Assembly: GCF_051622035.1 (NCBI RefSeq)
Contig: NC_135366.1
Location: 997,001 to 1,061,000, forward strand
Source of the DNA: Arctopsyche grandis
Taxonomy: Eukaryota; Arthropoda; Insecta; Trichoptera; Hydropsychidae
Reading direction: 5' to 3'
DNA length: 64,000 nucleotides
The notes below the pieces were generated by a model. That model did not search any database. It was not told the DNA's origin and saw nothing but the letters and a program-made list of their open reading frames with translations. The position numbers and the translations under genes were made by a program. Below are positions 1-10,640 of the stretch, in pieces (the stretch's first letter is position 1; each line of letters begins with the position of its first letter).

Positions 1-503
1 TTTGAATAGAATTAACTAATCATTTGAGTAGGAATAACTGACCCGTAGGTGGCAGCAGTTCCAAATGCATTCCAGTAGTTTCAAAGAGTCTGAATGTTCA
101 TATATAGGGACTGAAGATTCTTCTGTAACATAACATAAGCAAAGTCGACACTCCATTGAACGTCACTTGTACTCGAGTTTTTGACACATGTTTGACAGAT
201 AGTGCACACTGTGACCAACTGTAAATTGTTAATGAATCAGAAACTAGAATTCTCAATTTATAACTAGAGGTAGCTCTACGGTTGTTGGTTAGCGATAGAG
301 ATAGATATTGGCCACTTGGATTTAAACAATGTTATACAATTGGATTTTGGACATAATTATTCAGTAAAATTATTAATAATCTTTTTCGTGCTCATTTAGC
401 AACATTGGGTAAATTCTTTTGAATTCCTCTAGGGAGCAGAACTATGCAAGTGCCGTCTTCCATTTTTCAAGAATTTAGTTTTTTTACATTAATAGAAATA
501 TTA
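1..503. other. Intergenic, no gene seen
   Basis: AT-rich sequence with no convincing open frame, repeat or RNA gene. It ends at the 5' terminus of the Helitron-like element. Confidence 0.5.
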
Positions 504-853
504 TCTATATATGTATATAAAAATGAATGTCTGTGTGTGTGTCTCGAGTAGGCTTCTAAACCACTGAACCGATTGCGATGGAAATTTCAGGATACGTTGT
601 ATGCATGTCTGGGAAGATTACTGTGAAAAAAAAACGGGAACGGAAATGAGAAAAACGGGAATGAGTGTCATTGCAACGCTACAATTTCAAATGTTTTCGC
701 GTCGCGACCAACGTGTTCGCTGCCTGCGTTTTTCTGACAAATAGGAACGGGAACGAGAATGGGAATGGGAACGGGAACGAGAAAGAAACGGGAAGTGAAA
801 CGGGAATTGCATGCGTTATTGTGGCATTGCAACGCATGCCGGGTTCAGCTAGT
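504..853 (+). mobile_element. Short non-autonomous Helitron-like element
   Basis: The element begins TCTATATATGTATAT, just after an A, and ends CAGCTAGT, matching the TC...CTRRT termini of Helitrons. A perfect 9-bp stem (GCATGCGTT at 809-817 with AACGCATGC at 831-839) lies 14 bases before the 3' end, where Helitrons carry their terminator hairpin. The first part has the 'aaccgattgcgatggaaatt' phrase common to insect Helitron-type ends. No Rep/helicase frame is present, so it would need a helper. The base after the end is A, not the canonical T. Confidence 0.72.
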
Positions 854-910
854 ACAATATATATTCATGCGTATTTATTTAAAAGATGTACTACCAAGCA
901 AGAATCGTCC

Positions 911-1476
911 GATTCAGTGATTATTCCGCACAAAGCAATCTCGCACACGTCACTAAAATCTTGATCAATATCTGGCATCCTAAAATTCCATTCATCGAGA
1001 GCTACGCACTAACATTATCAATTGTTCCCTTAAAGTTTCACTTAAAAAATGAGAGCCAATCTTGATGATATTAACTTGAATTTAAAGTTAAAAAAGTTTT
1101 TAACATTTATTCAATGGTGCATGCTACATATACAGTCAATACGTAACAATAGTTATTTTAGTATCGTCGATTTCAAAATAGCCCAGATGCACTACTGATT
1201 ATCACGATACTAACCTATTTCACTATCAATAATCTTTATACGTGTGAAACTGTTAACAATATTGATAGTGTAGCATTCCCCAATACATTTTTTGCCTTCA
1301 ATAATGCTACTGTCCACTACGGTAAACGGATTATTGCGTAAATTGCGATCGCGCGCACGATAATCGTTGCCAAAAAAGTCGCGAAATTTTCCGCAGAGAT
1401 TTTGGGTGCCAGATGTTTCGTGATCGAGATTTTAGTAACGTGTGCGAGATCGCTTTTAGCGGAATAATCATCGAAC
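911..1476. mobile_element. MITE-like element with about 65-bp terminal inverted repeats
   Basis: The sequence from about 911 (GATTCAGTGATTATTCCGC...) is repeated in inverted form ending near 1476 (...GCGGAATAATCATCGAAC). The match continues inward through CGCACACGT, ACTAAAATC and ATCTGGCA. There is no coding capacity. The arm resembles one arm at 12430-12510, so it belongs to a family. The terminal phrase 'GATTCxGTGATTAT' also opens the repeats beside the zinc-finger genes. Confidence 0.6.
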
Positions 1477-1496
1477 TATCCACTGCTACACATTTT

Positions 1497-1983
1497 TTAT
1501 TTTATTTTATTTTTATTACAATCAATGTACACTCGTCATTACAGATCGCTCCAATGAAACGAGTGTACGAGAACGGTCAGACAACGTATACAAGACGTTC
1601 AATAAACATCGAATACAATAATTAATCAAGTACAGAAATAATAATCATAAAGACATCTATGGATTATTTTTAGATTTTGTGCACAATTATTATTACAATT
1701 TTTATACACATAATAAACATGAAATTATAGAGACATCTATAGATTTCATATTTCTGTGCATAATTTCTACAAATTATACACACAGATTTTTGTGACAACA
1801 GGAAATGATCTATTACCAATTTTCAGGAATCGTTTCAACATCAGATAAAATTGGCAAACTCTGATAGAGAAACGATCGATTTGGAGTCACAAAACCCCCA
1901 AATCTAACCAGCAGTTTGGTGAGTCGAACCATCGATTGCAGTGGTGCTAAATATATACGCTAATATTAAGCCAAACTGCTGGC
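1497..1983 (-). repeat. tRNA-derived SINE, full-length-like (family with 'GGTTCGA' head)
   Basis: Read on the minus strand it has a tRNA-like head (GGCTTAATATTAGC box A; GGTTCGACTC box B). A central core follows (gatcgtttc...gagtttgccaattttatctgat...gaaacg), then a 3' hairpin tail and an AT-rich end. It is closely similar, in opposite orientation, to the copy at 54885-55350. Confidence 0.8.
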
Positions 1984-2290
1984 TATGTGAAACATATGTA
2001 TTATATAATTTTTTTGTAAGCTGGCGTTAATTTATTAGTTTTAGTCCATGAAGCTAACGAATATCAAATGGCTAACAACCACATTGTTCCCCTTATTATA
2101 CTCATTAGCAATAATAATTTAATTTAATTATACATATTAAAAATATTATTATTTGACATTTAGCGTGCGCGGGCTATGGACGAAAAATGTCGCTGTTAGG
2201 AAACAATAAAAATAGTGGTGATCCGTCATTGATAAGAGCCAAGAGTGAGTGACATTTGACGTGGTGCTGTGGTCTTGTGGTGATCAGGCG

Positions 2291-3277
2291 ATGGACTCGG
2301 GCTCACTGGTGCTGACAGCCGAGGGGGCGGTGCTCGAATCAGCTGGTGATCTTCAAAACGACGAGAGAGCAGCCCACAGCCTGCTGCAGCTCGTCTCTCT
2401 TGCACAACAGTCAGTTGCCACTCTCACTATCTTCCCACTCTCCACATCCACATCGTTTGCCTTCATCCACTCGTCTACTCATATCTTTCAGACTAATTCA
2501 GACATCCGTTGTTCATCTTGCACACATATACGTACTGCGTAAGAGGTTATGTATTGTCAACAAAATGCGCCTTACCACTATTTTTAACATTCAAGTCTTC
2601 AAGGGCCACACAGTGATGATATTAATTCATCCAATTTATCTGCTAATGATGAGCATCTTCTATATAACACACGAATTCCATAAAATTGAATCCATACTGA
2701 ACATCGGACTACTGAAATATAGTGTGTATAAGTAGTCAATATTGAATTTAACAATAGTTGACAATGAATTTATGTATTTAACAATTGTACCAAAATGTAC
2801 CAGTACTCGACACAGATTGTACTAATAGTTGATATTGACCATATTAGGATTTGCCACCGACTACTGTATAGTGGTTGAAGCCTACTGTATCTAATTGCTT
2901 GCTTGTGTTGTAACGTAAAAGCTACAGCTGGGTCTGGATATGTTAACAGTATGTTGCGTTGAATGTCTGCCACCGAAAGCTTATCTGATTTTACATGTGT
3001 ATAAATAACTCTGACAAATTACTACTAGCTCCGATTCAGTAGCAGATCAAAGGTTGCTATTGTCTACTGTTGTATGTATACTGTTTCTAACACTCATGTA
3101 TATCTTTGCAGAATCGATCCAGTCGCCTTTCCGAAGAACGATGGATTCAAGAAGATAACAATCACCTACGAAGACCACTGTTTCATTATATGCATGTCAA
3201 ATAAGAAGATACACGTTGTGAAGAAGTCGCTCAATTCCGCATCGGATCATTTAGAATCGAACACTGTCAACGCTTAA
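2291..3277 (+). CDS. Lamtor4: Ragulator complex subunit LAMTOR4
   Basis: LAMTOR4 is a small roadblock-fold subunit of the lysosomal Ragulator complex that anchors Rag GTPases and mTORC1. I build it from two exons, 2291-2409 and 3112-3277, joined in frame across a 702-bp intron (donor GTCAGT, acceptor TTTGCAG). The product is about 94 residues (human 99). Exon 1 reads GSLVLTAEGAVLESAGDL, then QNDERAA, matching the family signature GYLVLSEGAVLxSxGDLENDE. Exon 2 carries DGFKKITITYEDHCFIICMS and NKKIHVVK, matching the second half of the roadblock sheet. The start is uncertain: ATG 2291 is the nearest, but an in-frame ATG at 2249 would add GDQ, resembling the usual PDQ before GYLVL. An upstream exon is also possible. 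The stop lies 37 bases before the RFT1 start. Confidence 0.88.
2410..3111 (+). other. LAMTOR4 intron
   Basis: Non-coding spacer between the two LAMTOR4 exons. It begins GTCAGT and ends TCTTTGCAG. I see no repeat or nested gene in it. It could hold a promoter for the downstream RFT1 gene. Confidence 0.75.
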
Positions 3278-3314
3278 ATTCTACATCATTTCTCATATAT
3301 ATATCATCATCATC

Positions 3315-4982
3315 ATGTCGAGGAATCTATTGAAAAGCAGTGTCGAGAATGCCTCCTTCAGTATCATATTTCAAGTCTTGTTCAGATGTCTTACGTTCGT
3401 CATAAACGCATGGGTGTTGAGGCACGTAGGCCATGCCGTTATCGGCATAATGAACGTCAGGTTGCTACTGCTGGAAAGTTCCATATTGTTTTTGAGCCGC
3501 GAGCCCTTTCTGAGGGCTTGTCTAGGACATAAGAACGGACCTACGTGGCCTCAGGTCATCAATCAGATGTGGCTCACTTTACCTATTAGTGTTGTATTCT
3601 CTGTATTGTTCTTGTACGTGTGGTTGCACGTGCTCTCTTTGGGGCATCCGGAGTACGCTACTCAGTATGCCTTCGGATGCTGGAGTGTCGCCATTTCGTG
3701 CGTGATTGAGCTGGCTTCGGCCAGCGTCGCACTCGTAGCTCAAATATTCTGTTTCGTAAAGCTCAGAGTCGCACTGGATACGGTTCACATCCTAGTCAGG
3801 ACCGTTATCTTCTTAGCTATACTCTTGTACGACACCAACAAAGCGCTGATCGCTTTTTCCGTAGCTCAAGTCTTCAGCGCCCTCACCATCACCTTCAGTT
3901 ATTACGTATTCTTTCATTGGTATATTAAAAAGTTGAATCAGTACAGGCGGACTAAAGACGCCAAGTTTGAGAAGCACTTTCAGTATATGGAGGACTTTCC
4001 TTTCAAGTCGATTAAAGAGTTTCTGCCGCAGAAGCACGGTCAGATTGAGACGCTGTTGGACGCTCAGTTGTGCACGTTGACGGTGAGTTTTGCAAAGCAG
4101 GGCTTCGTCAAGCAGCTGCTGACCGAGGGTGAGAAGTACGTCATGTCCGTCAGTCCCGTCTTGTCATTCAGCGAGCAGGCTACTTACGACGTGGTGAATA
4201 ATTTGGGCAGTCTAGCGGCACGCTTCATCTTCCGTCCTATCGAAGAGAGCGGCTATTTCTACTTCACTCAAATGATAGATCGGGACATTGAGATCAAAGA
4301 GCAGGAGGAGAGCAAAGTCTCGGAGTCGTGTACCGTTCTGCGTCAGCTGTGCAAGATAGTCACGTCTATCGGGCTGATTGTTCTGGTGTTCGGGCAAAGT
4401 TACGCTCGCACTTTGCTGCTATTGTATGGTGGTGAGGGTTTCGTCGGAAGTGGTCTCCCCGTCTTGCTGATGAGGTGTCACTGTTTGGCTGTGATCCTTT
4501 TGGCTATCAATGGGGTTACCGAGTGCTATGCGTTCGCCACGATGGCCAGTCGGCAGCTGGACCGGTACAATTATCTGATGGTGTTCTTCTCGGTGAGTTT
4601 CCTGCTGCTTTCTTACGTGCTCACCAATCTGCTCGGGCCGGTGGGTTTCATTCTGTCCAACTGTATCAATATGTTGGCGCGCATATTCCACAGTACGTAT
4701 TTTATAAAGAATAAGTTTAAGGATACGGCGCATCAGCCGTTGGAGGGGTTGATCATCGGAAAGGTGTTCGGAGGTGCGTTGATTGGAGCCGGTCTGATTT
4801 GCAAGGTTTCTGAGATTAGGGTGTCGCCGTATTCGCAGATACTCCATGTGTTGGGCGGGTCTGTGGTGCTGGTGATGGTCATGGGAGCGTGGGCGTATGA
4901 GAACTGGGAGTTGTTGGAGTTTGTTTACGATAAGTATGTTACTAAAAAACGAGGGGACCACCTAAAGTCTAAAGATGAGTGA
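3315..4982 (+). CDS. Rft1: RFT1 homolog, ER membrane protein for N-glycan lipid precursor translocation
   Basis: RFT1 is a polytopic ER protein of the MOP/MurJ flippase superfamily, needed for N-glycosylation and linked to flipping Man5GlcNAc2-PP-dolichol; its flippase activity is debated. This 555-residue frame fits the family length (human 541). The N-terminus SFSIIFQVLFRCLTFVINAW and the following LESSILFLSREPFLRAC are RFT1 signatures. About 12 hydrophobic stretches span the protein, and there is a charged loop near residues 205-250 (YRRTKDAKFEKHFQYMEDFP). The C-terminus is lysine-rich (TKKRGDHLKSKDE). The gene has no introns and starts 37 bases after the LAMTOR4 stop, so it may share that transcript or use a promoter inside LAMTOR4. 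Confidence 0.95.
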   Translation: MSRNLLKSSVENASFSIIFQVLFRCLTFVINAWVLRHVGHAVIGIMNVRLLLLESSILFLSREPFLRACLGHKNGPTWPQVINQMWLTLPISVVFSVLFLYVWLHVLSLGHPEYATQYAFGCWSVAISCVIELASASVALVAQIFCFVKLRVALDTVHILVRTVIFLAILLYDTNKALIAFSVAQVFSALTITFSYYVFFHWYIKKLNQYRRTKDAKFEKHFQYMEDFPFKSIKEFLPQKHGQIETLLDAQLCTLTVSFAKQGFVKQLLTEGEKYVMSVSPVLSFSEQATYDVVNNLGSLAARFIFRPIEESGYFYFTQMIDRDIEIKEQEESKVSESCTVLRQLCKIVTSIGLIVLVFGQSYARTLLLLYGGEGFVGSGLPVLLMRCHCLAVILLAINGVTECYAFATMASRQLDRYNYLMVFFSVSFLLLSYVLTNLLGPVGFILSNCINMLARIFHSTYFIKNKFKDTAHQPLEGLIIGKVFGGALIGAGLICKVSEIRVSPYSQILHVLGGSVVLVMVMGAWAYENWELLEFVYDKYVTKKRGDHLKSKDE

Positions 4983-5104
4983 GATGTTTTGGAAGTTTTC
5001 GATTTTTTTTTCATTTGTATAGTTTGTAAATAATATTATAATGATGTTTTATCCAAATATATATTGATCAAAAGTGGTGGTTGTTTTATTTTTTATTTTA
5101 TTCA

Positions 5105-5330
5105 TTCAGCAAAAAAAAGCTTGCCAGTTAGCTAGCAGTATAAGTCATTGATTGAAATGTCTCTAGTTTGAAACCTGGTTAGACCTCGATTGAAAAAATC
5201 ATACATTGTATGATTTGGAGAATTGCTGCAGAGCTGCTGGTGATTCGATCGTTTCCTACCAGAGTTTGCCAATTTGTCTGATTTGATTGTTGAAACGGTT
5301 CCTTACAAATTAGCTACTTACCATTTACTG
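5105..5330 (+). repeat. SINE, degenerate
   Basis: A tRNA-like head (TTAGCTAGCAGTATAAG; GTTTGAAACC) is followed by the shared SINE core (GATCGTTTCCTACCAGAG, TTTGCCAATTTGTCTGAT, GTTGAAACGGTTCC). No clear 3' hairpin tail is left. Confidence 0.6.
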
Positions 5331-5414
5331 TAACTAGTGTTGTGCCCGTTGATTTCAACGCTTGGTTTTGGGAAGGGATTGATACACGAATTAAAATAAA
5401 GTTATATGTAAATA

Positions 5415-5500
5415 TGCGGTCTCCGTGACGAGCCAGAATGTTAAATTACAGAAAAGGCAAAGATCGAAAATCGAAAGATCATAAAAAAGGGTGCATGGCT
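5415..5500 (+). repeat. Fragment of the foldback MITE family
   Basis: A partial copy of the arm found at 5770-6052: GTGACGAGCCAGAATGTTAA, then aggcaaagatcgaaaatcg and GGGTGCATGG. Confidence 0.6.
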
Positions 5501-5769
5501 GTTTTTCTTTTTATGTAGACGTTGGTGAAGTTATAGCATTTTTATGCTCCGAGAAAAGCTCTTTTGTAACCGGTGATTCTATCGAAGTCAGTGGTGGTTA
5601 TGGATTGTAATTTTAAACCATTGTTTAAAATTATAATGTTAACTTATTACTTATATACAGCCATTGGTGGATTCAATTGAAGGTTAAGGCACTTGTTGTT
5701 TAAACTGCCTCTAAATATGAGTGTTTGTTTCATAATTGCCTTTAAAAATGATCGTATCGTTTTATATGT

Positions 5770-6052
5770 GGGTCTACGTGACGAGCCAGAATGTTAAATT
5801 AAAGAAAACACAAATATCGGAAGGCAAAGATCGAAAATCGAAAGATCTTAAGTCGAAAGATCAAAAAAAAAAAGGGTGCATGGTAAACGGTACATACTCA
5901 CTTAATTTGCGCGAGCAGGGTACAACCGTTTACCGTTAGTATGTGCCGTTTACCATGCACCCTTTTTTTTTTGATCTTTCGACTTAAGATCTTTCGATTT
6001 TAGATCTTTGCCTTCCAATATTTTTGTTTTCTGTAATTTAACCCGTAGACCC
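5770..6052. mobile_element. Foldback MITE, nearly complete inverted repeat
   Basis: The element starts GGGTCTACG and ends CGTAGACCC. Almost its whole length is an inverted repeat: the arms carry GGAAGGCAAAGATCGAAAAT, GATCTTAAGTCGAAAGATC and GGGTGCATGGTAAACGGTAC. Only about 40 bases form the loop. The Lys/Ser-rich frame across it (KDRKSKDLKSKDQ) is a by-product of the repeat, not a gene. Related copies lie at 5415-5500 and 11497-12428. Confidence 0.75.
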
Positions 6053-6172
6053 GTAAATATGTTAGGTCATTTTAGTAATTTTTAGAAGATTAATTTATAA
6101 TGGAGCAGTAGCTGGATGAATGGTGTACCCTCTTCTCTCATCTAATCTTTCTCATATAGGAAGATCTGTAGA

Positions 6173-6299
6173 CAGTGCCGGTTTTAGGGGGGGGCTGAGG
6201 GCGCCGCACGATGCGCCAAAGGCGCTTTAAAATTTAAAATTACAGCGCCAAAGGCGAAAGTGTTCAGAAAAAATTGCCGGTACTGAAAGGCCGGCACTG
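6173..6299. mobile_element. hAT-type MITE, 127 bp, with 8-bp target duplication
   Basis: Termini are CAGTGCCGG and CCGGCACTG. They are flanked on both sides by TCTGTAGA (6165-6172 and 6300-6307), the 8-bp duplication expected for hAT elements. A degenerate relative lies at 56990-57113. Confidence 0.8.
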
Positions 6300-6309
6300 T
6301 CTGTAGATC

Positions 6310-7509
6310 TTTCTATTTTTTCTTATAGGCACGCGCACGTATTATATTAAATAGTAAAATGTTGAGTGCGCGCACTACACGCTCGCCGATCCAACCCTTT
6401 CGAAGTGATGAATGAATGTGTGCGTGTCTTTGTGTATGTGTGTACGCTCAGCGCAGCGCGCCTGACGCTGACGTCACCCGGACTACTTCACACTGATTGG
6501 TTGTGTACATATACTCCTGGTATTCTAAAATTTGTTTTTTTGAAATCTCTATACTTGTTGATACACCGTACATACATACACCGCGTCCGTTTTTATATAC
6601 AATATTATATTATTAATTCATATCTATAAAACAAAGACTGTTCGTCGTGTGTGTGTGTGTGTATAATTCGATTTTGATTGGCTGTTGTCAAATTCGTTTC
6701 TGATTGGCCGTCATCAAGTTCGTTTCTGATTGGCTATCGTTAAGAGGGCTGGACACCAGCGCTTTGTCCATACAAACGTATTAGACTTCTCCCTTCCTCA
6801 ATTATGGCACTAGAGAAATTATTTTTTAATATGCTATGGATATCCACCATTGGGATGCATCTATCGTTTTATTTTTTTGATTAGTTATTTTTTATAGGAG
6901 CTAGGAGCCGCCAAACATCTATAAAATCACCTCTTTTTTACACCCACGAAAAGAGTCCAGCGTGCTTATTTAACGGTCGATTTTAAAAAAAATACGCGCA
7001 TAGTTGCACAGAAAATATCTTTCTCATACCGATGATGAAATTTTTTTAAAAATTGGTACAGTTTCGGAGGAGAAAATAGGAGAATACGAAACCTCGATTT
7101 TGTCGATTTAAAATACGTTTTATCTGGTCGCATTCACTCAATATATATATCGAAGAAAAGAACGGCAACAAAATTAAGGTTTCGGGTGTACAGCCCTCTT
7201 AAATGTTCAAATGAATTGAATAAAAAGCAACAAATGAATATTTACTATTGTATTGGCCATGTTTAATCAGTTTATATTACAAATACTGAGCGAAGCCAGG
7301 TAGAATATATGTAAGTGTCTGAATAAATCTGTCTGCAAAATAAAATCTTCCTGACCAGCGATTATTGATTATTTGTTTCTTTTGCCGAATGTCGCATGGG
7401 GTGGTTTGCTTTGTCCATAAGTTTATTTACTTAAAATGCATTGAGTACCCGTTGTCTGAATGAACACACGAGAAACACCATTGTAGATCCTCATATACAG
7501 AGATAACCC
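6310..7509. other. Intergenic, possible decayed mobile DNA
   Basis: No gene was recognised. A GT microsatellite lies near 6644-6662. It is followed at about 6666-6740 by three direct copies of a roughly 25-bp unit containing TGATTGGC. A 'GAGCGAAGCCAGGTA' phrase at about 7288, often seen near Helitron 3' ends, hints at a decayed element from about 6610 to 7305, but the boundaries are not clear. Confidence 0.4.
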
Positions 7510-8086
7510 TTAACCATTTGAAAGCTGACCAACGCCGATCGGCGTTTTGCCAACAAGTCCACAGGCCTGAAAAACGCCAATAGGCGTTGTATTTTGGACA
7601 TGTACAAAGTAAACAAGAATACTACCTGCTAAGCCTTTCCAGGTAGCATTGAAAAAAAATTAATTCAACATCGATCGTTTAATTCATGTCATTCATTTGT
7701 CAACGTTTATAAAGACTGGTTTACACCGGAATTTCTGGATTTATAACTATAGCAGAATTTCCCTAACTGCTGAGTATTTTATATTGTGGCTTGGCATTTA
7801 GATTGTGAGCATTACATTTTAACAAACTATAAAGAAGATGGAACTAGTTTTGGAAAAATACATTCATTAATACTCCTTTGTTTATTTTATATTGTTTCAA
7901 GATATATTAGAGAGTCTAAACACACCTTTACAAAACTCGATATCTTCGACGGTAGTGATCTAGGGTTTGTTCGGATTAGCTACAATTTTTATACCTTCTT
8001 TCTATTGGATTTCTAAATAATTCTAGTTGGAAATTTTCAGCGTGGCGGGCTTTCAACAGAAAAGACGTCAGCACTCAAAGGGTTAA
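7510..8086. mobile_element. piggyBac-like MITE (family 1), 577 bp including TTAA
   Basis: The ends are TTAA|CCATTTGAAAGCTGAC and GTCAGCACTCAAAGGG|TTAA. A TTAA duplication with CCYTTTG termini is diagnostic for piggyBac-type insertion. Inside the left end is a GCCGATCGGCG / ACGCCAATAGGCGT hairpin. The short frame at 7786-8016 is not like a transposase. A second, shorter copy lies at 13010-13344. Confidence 0.8.
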
Positions 8087-8154
8087 GCGATACTATAGTA
8101 TTAAACTTGTAAATATATAAATTTGAAATCATATTCATATAGTAGTTTGTTTTG

Positions 8155-8335
8155 ATGAGGAACCGTTTCAACAACGAATCGGATAAATTGGCAAACTCTT
8201 ATTAGCAACGATCTAATTGGAGTAAACTGACCAGCAGCACTGCAGAAATACTCCAAATAAATTATTTTCAATTGAGGTGGAATCCGGCAAACTCGCCACC
8301 GAGTTATACTGCTGGACTATCATTTAGTACTAATA
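8155..8335 (-). repeat. SINE fragment
   Basis: On the minus strand a tRNA-like head (AGCAGTATAACTCGGTGGCG) precedes the SINE core, here diverged (gatcgttgc, agagtttgccaatt-like, GTTGAAACGGTTCC). Confidence 0.6.
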
Positions 8336-8604
8336 TAACGAGTTATAAATGAAAACATTTCAATTCCGAAGAACTTATTTTATTAGTAGTGTGAAAACAA
8401 TTACAATTGTTTTAATGGCGATGTAACGATAATAAATATATTAGGGAGCCGAACATTGTCAAACGAAAACGAAAAAAGAAACAAAAAAAAAAAAAGAAAA
8501 CTAATAATAATGTTCGTTGAAACCTATCCTAAAATACACTTTATATAAAAAAAAATTAGATATATTTTCACTGAAAAGTTAATCACAAATTCATAAAGTA
8601 CATT

Positions 8605-9236
8605 TCACGGATCGTATTTGTGCAGATCTCGACGCCACAGAGCTATCAATTTGTCCCAAGAGCGACGACTGTACTTCATGTTCTTATTTGGCGTTCGTGG
8701 ATGATTCTGTGTCCTCGACTCCCTGCAAAAAACACCCAAAATTTAACGAAAATCATCGAAATCATCGCAAATTTGCATTCAAATCCAACTTACTTTGGTA
8801 CGGTGCTTATGTAATTATCGTAACCTAATGTATTCTTCCCGTAGTCTACCTGTTTCTGACGCCTTTGCAAAACTACAGGATTTGTTTCGGCTTTGTCTTG
8901 TGGACTGTCTTTCTGTTTCGACTTGAACACTGGTTCTATTACCGAGTCTTCGTCCTCGTCCTCATCATACCACTTATTGTCGCTCGGCGTCGAGTTAAGT
9001 TCTACTTTTGCATTTTGGCGCACGTCGAACGACGTATTTATTAATCTATCTTCCCGCTTGTTTTTGAACTTGGCCTCCATTGGGGAATATCTTTTTTTGT
9101 CTCTCTTCATTGGAGATTCGGCCTTTCTGTCGTCTCGTATGTTCCTACACGACTCCATGAATGCGCTCACCGACGGTTGCTCTAAAACTTTAGATTTATA
9201 GACTTGGTCCATTTCATATTCAGCAGTATAATAACC
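8605..9236 (-). CDS. Slbp: Histone RNA stem-loop binding protein, last two exons (5' part missing)
   Basis: SLBP binds the 3' stem-loop of replication-dependent histone mRNAs and directs U7 snRNP processing and translation. Two exons are visible on the minus strand: 9236-8794 and 8722-8605 (donor GTAAGT, acceptor TTTTGCAG), in phase. The RNA-binding domain is complete: [20 protein letters not shown], then HPRTPNK, then [20 protein letters not shown], with the stop four residues after the helix. The HPxTPNK threonine is the family's phosphorylation site. Upstream is a Ser/Asp-rich region ([10 protein letters not shown]) of low conservation. The exon is open at an acceptor (9237), so the true start lies further upstream, perhaps beyond the LINE at 9.3-10.6 kb. 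I found no convincing earlier exon. Confidence 0.92.
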
Positions 9237-9269
9237 TGAAAATAAGGAGAGTAAATTCAGTACAACTTT

Positions 9270-10640
9270 ATTATTGAAAAAAAATATATTTATTTTTTAT
9301 TTAATAGTTTTGGACCATTGTGGCATTACAGGAAGAACCTAATGCGCCACAATGGCCTACATTTGAAAAATATATAAAAACAAGTAAACTGTAAATAAAG
9401 GAAAAAAGCAAAAGCAGAAAACATGGTAAAATAAAATAATAAAAAAAGTAACAAAAGGAAAATAATACATCATTCAGAGAGAAAAAAAAATAACAAAAGT
9501 GTAAAAATTAAAAATAAAATCCATCAATCCCATTCTTTGTTTACACTGAACAAAATTAAAATAGTATATAAAAATGTACAAAGGAGAAAGAAAAAGTAAA
9601 ATAAAATAAAAAATATGAATAAAAAATAAAATCACAGCGAGGCCCAAATGGAAGAGAGTAGATTAAGATTCCACTCATTCATCACATTCAAATTAAGAAA
9701 GTAATGATGAGCGCAGGTTACCAGATAAATATGTTAAGATAATATCCGATAATCTACGCTCCCCAAGGTGGAAAATATCACATGTCAGGGACAGCAGCAA
9801 CGATTTCATTGAGAAGTCGAATAGCTCTTGGAATAGGAGCCATTCGAAAAAGAACTGTGCGAGCAGCAGGTACAACCATCAAATGATGATGTCTACCACG
9901 CACATAATTATTAGGGACATAAAGTCCCAACTGTTCCAGCAACAACGGGCATGACGTATTACCACGCAATAGCTGGAGTAGGATAGAGATATGGGTAATA
10001 CCCATACTCTTTCTTATAAAGAAAACGAAGAAATGCTTTTCGCACTTTTTCTATAATAAGAGAGTAGTTTGCTTCATGCGGATTCCACACAATTGCATTA
10101 TACTCTAGCTTACTTCTAACAAGCGAGTTGAAAAGCAAGCGAGAAGACAAGGGGTTGGAGAATAATCTAGCATATCTCAAGACAAATCCAAGTCGACGAA
10201 AGGAAACGTCAGCGATTGTCTTGATGTGGTTGTGAAAGGTGAATTGAGGATCAAAAGTGATACCCAAGTCGACCATTGATTCCACGCGCTTCAACAATAC
10301 GGATCCAATGGAATATCCGTGACAATAGAGCGAATTCGCACGTCCATAACTCATAATGGCACATTTACTAGTATTCAGTTCAAGCCCTAAACTGAAACTG
10401 AACTCTAAAACAGCGTTAATATCAGCTTGAAGGAGAGAGGCTTGCCTCTCATCCTTAACAGCAAAGAATAGTTTAACGTCGTCTGCAAACAAGAGACATG
10501 AAGCATTGCGTAGTACTTTAGGGAGGTTATTAATGACTATTGTAAATAGTAAAGGGCCTAAGGTGGACCCCTGAGTTACACCAGATCGCGTAAAAAATGA
10601 AGGAGATTCATAAATACCATATCTAACAAATTGCTTCCTA
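9270..10640 (-). mobile_element. 5'-truncated Jockey/CR1-type LINE
   Basis: On the minus strand there is reverse-transcriptase palm sequence: GVTQGSTLGPLLF, then FADDVKLFF with the catalytic DD, then LGLELNTSKC, VDLGITFD and LVRSKLEYNAIVWNP. The frame is open for about 180 residues (10492-9959) and the flanks continue it. The 3' end at 9355-9315 is a hairpin (stem CCATTGTGGC) with an ATTxxG...CTGTAAT loop, followed by an AT-rich tail. Its position upstream of the visible SLBP exons means it probably lies in an SLBP intron. Confidence 0.8.
9315..9355 (-). other. LINE/SINE 3' tail hairpin
   Basis: The stem GCCACAATGG/CCATTGTGGC encloses a loop which on the minus strand reads GCATTAGGTTCTTCCTGTAA plus T. 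It is one of eight such hairpins in the window that share loop but not stem. Confidence 0.75.

Noticed and set aside
2346-2735. 129-codon frame overlapping LAMTOR4 exon 1
   Set aside because: It is out of frame with the conserved LAMTOR4 sequence and runs into intron sequence.
5736-5939. Lys/Ser-rich open frame (KDRKSKDLKSKDQKKKG)
   Set aside because: It falls in the arm of a foldback MITE and recurs wherever that arm occurs (11326-11607, 12175-12405), so it is not a gene.
7786-8016. 76-codon frame inside the piggyBac-like MITE
   Set aside because: It shows no transposase motif, and the second MITE copy does not preserve it.
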